This document shows positions 32,844 through 36,529 of a stretch of DNA of 36,529 nt, piece by piece. This DNA comes from Flavobacteriales bacterium (GTDB taxonomy: Bacteria; Bacteroidota; Bacteroidia; NS11-12g; UBA955): the NCBI GenBank assembly GCA_947447955.1, contig CANFLS010000027.1, forward strand, positions 1 to 36,529, given 5' to 3'. Within the stretch, counting starts at the first letter, position 1. Each line of letters opens with the position of its first letter. The notes beneath the pieces are model-generated. The model ran no database searches, was not told where the DNA came from, and saw only the letters and a program-made list of their open reading frames with translations. The translations under genes were made by a program, and so were the position numbers.

Positions 32844-34050
32844 TGAAACAAATGATACCCATAGCGGAGAGTAGGGACATCAATGGATAAGATGGTAGCA
32901 TATATCTGGCGCAACCAACAGGTCCCGCTAAAAACGCCAGCAAAACGATGATGAATGCATACAATTTAATATGAAAATATCGATTCAATTGAATTACCGC
33001 AAAAAGGGCAAATGCCAATTTCAATAATTGAATTCCCCCCAAAAACAACATATAAACGTATTGCCAATTAGGGATTTTTGAGGGACTATTGCCATCATTC
33101 ACTCCCATGATGCCAGAAGATTTATTCCAATTCAAGAAAACCATGGCGTCATAACGGCCGGGATCTAAAAACGTAGCGGCCATTCCCTTTAAATGAAGAA
33201 AAATATAGCTTCCCAAATTTTCATTGATTGAGCTTTGGGTTAAACTATCCATATATTTTTTTTGAAGGACCATATTCGACCCCAAAATCTGTAAATGTTG
33301 GTGCTCTATCTCGTAAAGACTATCTACATCAGAAATATCTTTTTTATGAAAGTTTAAAAGCAATTTTCGGTTGTAATCGTATGGATTTGTAGTTGTTATG
33401 GATGAATATGTAAAAATCTTATATGAATGATAATTAAAATAACAACAGCAAAGTATGATGCATAAGGGAATAAAGTCAAAAACTGAAATTGTATATTTTT
33501 TTAATATGGCCAATACAAATGGGAAAATTAAGAACACAATAAAAACTGGTTTCAAGAGACATAATAAAATCAAAAAAAACGGCACCCAATTGTATTTCCC
33601 TTCAATATAATAAACCACCATCCACAATAGCAATACTTGGCTCCAGATATCTGGCATGATGAAACCAGAATAAAAAAACTGCAATGGATAAGTGATGACA
33701 CAGATCATTGACAATTGAAAAAGTTTACTATGTATTTTAAAATGGTTTACCAATTTGAATATCCCAAATGGGATAGTCAAACTCAACACAAATTGCAATA
33801 TAAGAATTACTGGCCAGTTAAAATTTGAAATTCGCCAAATTATTGGAAACAATATTGTGCGCCTCATTGGCTCTAAAAAACGATCTATAGGCGCGTTTTC
33901 AGAGGTCCAATTTTGAAAAAGATACAATGCGGTTTTTTTGTATTCGAAAAAATCAACAAGTACAGAAAATGAATAAAATTGCTTTACCACTGCAAAAATG
34001 GTTAAAAGCACATATATTTTTACCCATGTGTACTTCCAAATTAGTTTCAT
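32800..34050 (-). CDS. Multi-pass membrane protein with GT-C glycosyltransferase-like layout
   Basis: The 416-residue protein has roughly nine or ten hydrophobic segments. It begins with a membrane helix followed by a soluble loop containing an acidic or polar patch (TSENAPIDRFLEPMRR), where GT-C enzymes keep their catalytic Asp. It has a central periplasmic-type loop (about 225-310), and near the C-terminus GPVGCARYMLPSYPLMSLLSAMG, which recalls the RY.LP..P motif of dolichyl or undecaprenyl phosphate-linked sugar transferases. I therefore suggest a lipid-linked-sugar-using transferase, without certainty. The start overlaps the stop of the 34047 gene by 4 nt (ATGA), which suggests the two are made together. 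Confidence 0.65.
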   Translation of the reverse strand: MKLIWKYTWVKIYVLLTIFAVVKQFYSFSVLVDFFEYKKTALYLFQNWTSENAPIDRFLEPMRRTILFPIIWRISNFNWPVILILQFVLSLTIPFGIFKLVNHFKIHSKLFQLSMICVITYPLQFFYSGFIMPDIWSQVLLLWMVVYYIEGKYNWVPFFLILLCLLKPVFIVFLIFPFVLAILKKYTISVFDFIPLCIILCCCYFNYHSYKIFTYSSITTTNPYDYNRKLLLNFHKKDISDVDSLYEIEHQHLQILGSNMVLQKKYMDSLTQSSINENLGSYIFLHLKGMAATFLDPGRYDAMVFLNWNKSSGIMGVNDGNSPSKIPNWQYVYMLFLGGIQLLKLAFALFAVIQLNRYFHIKLYAFIIVLLAFLAGPVGCARYMLPSYPLMSLLSAMGIICFIVKFPKIENFITKR

Positions 34051-34580
34051 CCATTAAACCATTGCAATACGGTAATAAAAATAATGTTAAATAAAAATAA
34101 AGCAATTTTTACTTCGAAGGTGCTTACAAAAAAAACACAGAGAGAAAGTAGCAAGGTAATAAGTGGAAGTCCAATATGTTCAAAGGAAAGCAAATATCTA
34201 CTTTCCAAAGGATTCGTTATTGAACTATAGTTTGGCATTTTACGATAAAGGTATCCCCTCACCTCGTGTTTGTAAGGTGAAAAATAAATGTAAACAGAAT
34301 CGCCAACTGACAATTTGAAATAATCTTCTTGGGTTATTTTAAGTTGATACAATTCCTTATTAACAACTGTTTTTTTATCTATTGCCTCAACAAAAACGGA
34401 GAAAAAAGTTTCGTTATTTACTGTGAGTTTGGTGGTACTTTCAGGCAAAATCACTTCTTGTACAACCTTGTATAAAACTGATTGCTTGGGCATAAATTCC
34501 ACCACCGAATGGAAGGCAGAAACACAAATAAATAAAATGGAAAAGGCTTTAGCCAATTTTGTTAGATTTTGTTCCATCAT
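34047..34580 (-). CDS. Membrane protein of unknown function, 177 residues
   Basis: I do not recognise this family. A first membrane helix (about 10-28, FSILFICVSAFHSVV) is followed by about 100 residues outside the membrane that look beta-rich, with a KLSVGDSVYIYF stretch resembling a small OB or SH3-like barrel. Two hydrophobic helices (about 135-155 and 158-175) end the chain. It precedes the GT-C-like gene with an ATGA overlap and lies 36 nt after the E2 stop. The likely role is as a partner of the next membrane protein. No catalytic residues are apparent. Confidence 0.7.
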   Translation of the reverse strand: MMEQNLTKLAKAFSILFICVSAFHSVVEFMPKQSVLYKVVQEVILPESTTKLTVNNETFFSVFVEAIDKKTVVNKELYQLKITQEDYFKLSVGDSVYIYFSPYKHEVRGYLYRKMPNYSSITNPLESRYLLSFEHIGLPLITLLLSLCVFFVSTFEVKIALFLFNIIFITVLQWFNG

Positions 34581-34603
34581 TGAATTGGCTTAAAATATAG
34601 ATT

Positions 34604-34632
34604 GAATACTGAAATTTTAAATTTCAGTATTC
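34604..34632 (-). repeat. Perfect 13-bp inverted repeat with the E2 stop codon as its loop
   Basis: GAATACTGAAATT and its exact complement are separated by 3 nt, and those 3 nt are the TAA stop of the E2 gene (34617-34619). The stem is AT-rich and is not followed by a clean T run, so it is a weak terminator at best. It may instead be an mRNA 3'-end stabiliser or a read-through control. Confidence 0.7.
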
Positions 34633-35972
34633 ATATCCCATTGTTCAAGGTAGTCTGCAACTTTACGTACAAACATTCCACCCAATCCACCGTCTACAAC
34701 CCTGTGATCATAGCTGTGGCTTAAATACATCATATGTCTAATTGCAATTACATCACCATATTCGGTTTCGATTACCGCTGGTTTCTTGCGAATAGCACCA
34801 ACCGCCATAATCGCAACTTGCGGTTGATTAATTACAGGAGTTCCCATTACATTTCCAAAAGAGCCTACATTGGTTACAGTGTATGTTCCACCTTGGATTT
34901 CATCTGGCGTTAATTTATTGATTCTTGCGCGGGCAGCCAAATCATTCACAGTTCTAGTAATGCCTAACAAGTTCATAGAATCTGCATTTTTAATTACAGG
35001 AACTATCAAATTACCATTTGCTTGAGCTACAGCCATTCCCACATTCACATTTTTCTTTTTGATGATTTTATCACCATCAATTGAAACATTAATCATTGGG
35101 AAATCTTTAATGGCTTTGGCAATTGCTTGAATAAAGATAGGCGTAAACGTGATATTTTCGCCTTCTCTTTTCTTGAAAGAATCTTTAACTCTATTTCTCC
35201 AATTTACCAAATTAGTTACGTCTGCCTCAACAAAACTTGTAACGTGTGGACTTACACGCTTACTCATCACCATGTGATCGGCAATAAGTTTACGAACGCG
35301 ATCCATTTCAATGATTTCATCGCCAGCGTTCATTGAAACTGCTGGTTTTGATTCAACTTTAGGAGCTGCGGTAACTGCTTCAACAATAGGCTGAGCAACA
35401 GGTGTTATTGTTGCAACCGGAGCCGGAGTACTTTGAACTGGCGCACTAGGGTTATTGACAAAGTTCAAAATATCACTTTTCGTAACTCTACCATCTTTAC
35501 CTGTACCTGGAATAGTTTCCAACACAGCCATAGATATACCTTCAGCGCGCGCAATGTTTAGTACCAAAGGAGAATAAAATCTACCTCCATCAGCATTTAC
35601 AATTTGCGTTACATTATTTTGAGTTAATTGCGAAATTTCGTTTTCAATGGTTTGAGCTATTGCAACCGGAGATGCAATTGTTTCAGCAACAGCTGGTGTT
35701 GGAGTAGCTTGAGTTGGAACCCCAGCTGATGCATCGGCATCAATATAGGCAACAGCTTCTCCTACCTTCACAACATCACCATCCTTGTACAATTGTTTTA
35801 CAAGAATTCCGGCTTCTGTGCTAGGAATTTCACTATCCACTTTATCGGTTGCAATTTCAACTAGGGGTTCGTCTTTTTCGACTTTTTCACCTACGTTTTT
35901 CAACCAGCGAATTACAGTTGCTTCTGCAATACTCTCGCCCATTTTGGGCATAAGAATTGGTTTTTCTGCCAT
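34617..35972 (-). CDS. Dihydrolipoamide acyltransferase, E2 of a 2-oxoacid dehydrogenase complex
   Basis: E2 transfers the acyl group from lipoyl arms to CoA in a 2-oxoacid dehydrogenase complex. The 451 residues contain one lipoyl domain (1-77) with lipoyl Lys44 in IATDKVDSE, an Ala/Pro/Thr-rich linker (about 80-130), a peripheral subunit-binding domain (about 130-168, FYSPLVLNIARAEGI...GKDGRVTKSDI), a second Pro/Ala/Val linker, and a catalytic domain (about 220-451) with His423 and Asp427 in SYDHRVVDGG. The lipoyl domain and its VDSEIPSTEAG ending look like the branched-chain or multi-substrate E2 type of Bacteroidota, but pyruvate cannot be excluded; the E1 and E3 genes are not in view. 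A possible promoter lies 14 nt before the ATG. Confidence 0.94.
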   Translation of the reverse strand: MAEKPILMPKMGESIAEATVIRWLKNVGEKVEKDEPLVEIATDKVDSEIPSTEAGILVKQLYKDGDVVKVGEAVAYIDADASAGVPTQATPTPAVAETIASPVAIAQTIENEISQLTQNNVTQIVNADGGRFYSPLVLNIARAEGISMAVLETIPGTGKDGRVTKSDILNFVNNPSAPVQSTPAPVATITPVAQPIVEAVTAAPKVESKPAVSMNAGDEIIEMDRVRKLIADHMVMSKRVSPHVTSFVEADVTNLVNWRNRVKDSFKKREGENITFTPIFIQAIAKAIKDFPMINVSIDGDKIIKKKNVNVGMAVAQANGNLIVPVIKNADSMNLLGITRTVNDLAARARINKLTPDEIQGGTYTVTNVGSFGNVMGTPVINQPQVAIMAVGAIRKKPAVIETEYGDVIAIRHMMYLSHSYDHRVVDGGLGGMFVRKVADYLEQWDMNTEI

Positions 35973-35986
35973 AATTATTTAATCTG

Positions 35987-36017
35987 CAAATTTCGTCTTT
36001 TTTTATGTCTTGGACAA
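35987..36017 (-). promoter_or_regulatory. Probable promoter of the E2 gene
   Basis: On the minus strand a TTTG-type element (TTG at 36017-36015) precedes GAAATTTG (35994-35987) by 20 nt. The -7 box is one base off TAnnTTTG and is the same variant seen before the 10344 lipoprotein gene. The ATG follows after 14 nt. Confidence 0.45.
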
Positions 36018-36048
36018 ATTAAATGCATGAACTACGAAAATTAACTAC

Positions 36049-36529
36049 TTAAGAATCGTCATCATCCATGTTATCTTCAATCATACCAATGAATTTCATC
36101 AACTCTAAAACTTCTTGTTGTTTATCAAATTGATGTTGTTCGCTGTATGCAAAATGTAAATTTCGAAGAATTCTTTTAAAAATTTCAACAGAAGCGCATG
36201 GCCAATAAAAATGTTCTTGCTTTTTAACATGGATAACTTTCAAGAATGCATCAATACTTTCACTGTTGAATATTTGTCCTTTGCTGAATGGATTAAAATA
36301 GAAAATCACCTCTTCTACCTCATTCACATCCATTCGTTTATCAATTTTTAATCCCAAATCCTCAACACTTTTTTTCATTTTACAATAAGCAACTACAAAA
36401 TGCTGAGGCAAATTCACCCCAAAAACTGGAATTCCTAAATCTTGAGCAATTGCTTGATATAAAATTGCAAGGCTAATTGGATTGCCGAGTTTTGTTTCTA
36501 AAACCCTAGGCAATATAGAATTATCTGGA
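36049..36529 (-). CDS. SirB1/transglutaminase-like family protein, 5' end cut by the window
   Basis: Only the C-terminal part is present: the frame is open to the right edge (before the LPRVLETK stretch it reads PDNSI). The sequence VLETKLGNPISLAILYQAIAQDLGIPVFGVNLPQHFVV is the signature of the SirB1-type transglutaminase-like domain. A short helical tail (about the last 60 residues, IFKRILRNLHFAYSEQ..) resembles the TPR that follows it in many members, and the chain ends in an acidic tail DNMDDDDS. A TTG at 36513 is an internal leucine, not a start. Function is not established for the family. No terminator is visible after it, before the E2 promoter. Confidence 0.85.
   Translation of the reverse strand, partial: PDNSILPRVLETKLGNPISLAILYQAIAQDLGIPVFGVNLPQHFVVAYCKMKKSVEDLGLKIDKRMDVNEVEEVIFYFNPFSKGQIFNSESIDAFLKVIHVKKQEHFYWPCASVEIFKRILRNLHFAYSEQHQFDKQQEVLELMKFIGMIEDNMDDDDS

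Noticed and set aside
1..36529. CRISPR arrays, insertion sequences, integrases, phage or toxin-antitoxin genes
   Set aside because: No spaced direct repeats, transposase, integrase, phage structural or toxin-like proteins were seen on either strand; tRNA-Leu has no integrase gene or duplicated 3' end near it.

Overview
This is an AT-rich stretch of chromosome from a member of the Bacteroidota. Four things point there. There is a complete type IX secretion (gliding/Por) core cluster in the order porP-gldK-gldL-gldM-gldN. The L32 ribosomal protein lacks the zinc cysteines. The promoters match the Bacteroidota pattern (TTG or TTTG, 19-21 nt, TAnnTTTG) rather than E. coli -35/-10 boxes. The NtrC-type regulator and the RND pump also have Bacteroidota-like features. 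I cannot name a genus. Nearly all of the window is coding, no gene-free gap exceeds 300 bases (the longest is about 250), and I see no CRISPR array, insertion sequence, prophage, integron or toxin-antitoxin pair.

Layout. 1-4335 (+): an RND efflux adaptor (5' end cut by the window) and its inner-membrane pump. 4426-4992 (+): a small secreted protein of unknown function. 5070-10089 (-): an apparent lon operon, reading lon, then an unusually short 55-residue membrane protein, then an exported thioredoxin-fold protein without the CXXC pair, then a membrane-anchored coiled-coil protein. 10344-11195 (+): a lipoprotein divergent from lon. 11291-13939 (+): pfkA and recN, meeting rnhA (-) stop to stop. 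14499-19540 (+): cinA, then guaA, a periplasmic-binding-protein-like protein and an RsmB-like RNA methyltransferase, packed almost without gaps. 19587-22295 (-): yceD-rpmF-plsX-fabH, a classic ribosome/fatty-acid-initiation operon. 22425-28773 (-): the T9SS cluster. 28972-31315 (+): a sigma-54-type response regulator followed 1 nt later by a threonylcarbamoyl-AMP synthase. 31312-34580 (-): an unknown membrane protein, a GT-C-like membrane protein, a metallophosphoesterase, tRNA-Leu(CAA), and an alpha/beta hydrolase whose GTG start lies 2 nt past the tRNA. 34617-36529 (-): a 2-oxoacid dehydrogenase E2 and a SirB1-type protein cut by the window edge.

Most of the window is conserved housekeeping sequence, and the T9SS cluster is a known system. 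I do not see strong evidence for a wholly new system. The best leads are the lon-linked small membrane protein with its cysteine-free thioredoxin partner, the tRNA-Leu/hydrolase dicistron, three genes whose -7 boxes almost touch the start codon (likely leaderless mRNAs), Asn at PfkA position 103, and a hairpin that places the E2 stop codon exactly in its loop. Promoter and terminator calls were made by eye against published Bacteroidota consensus elements.
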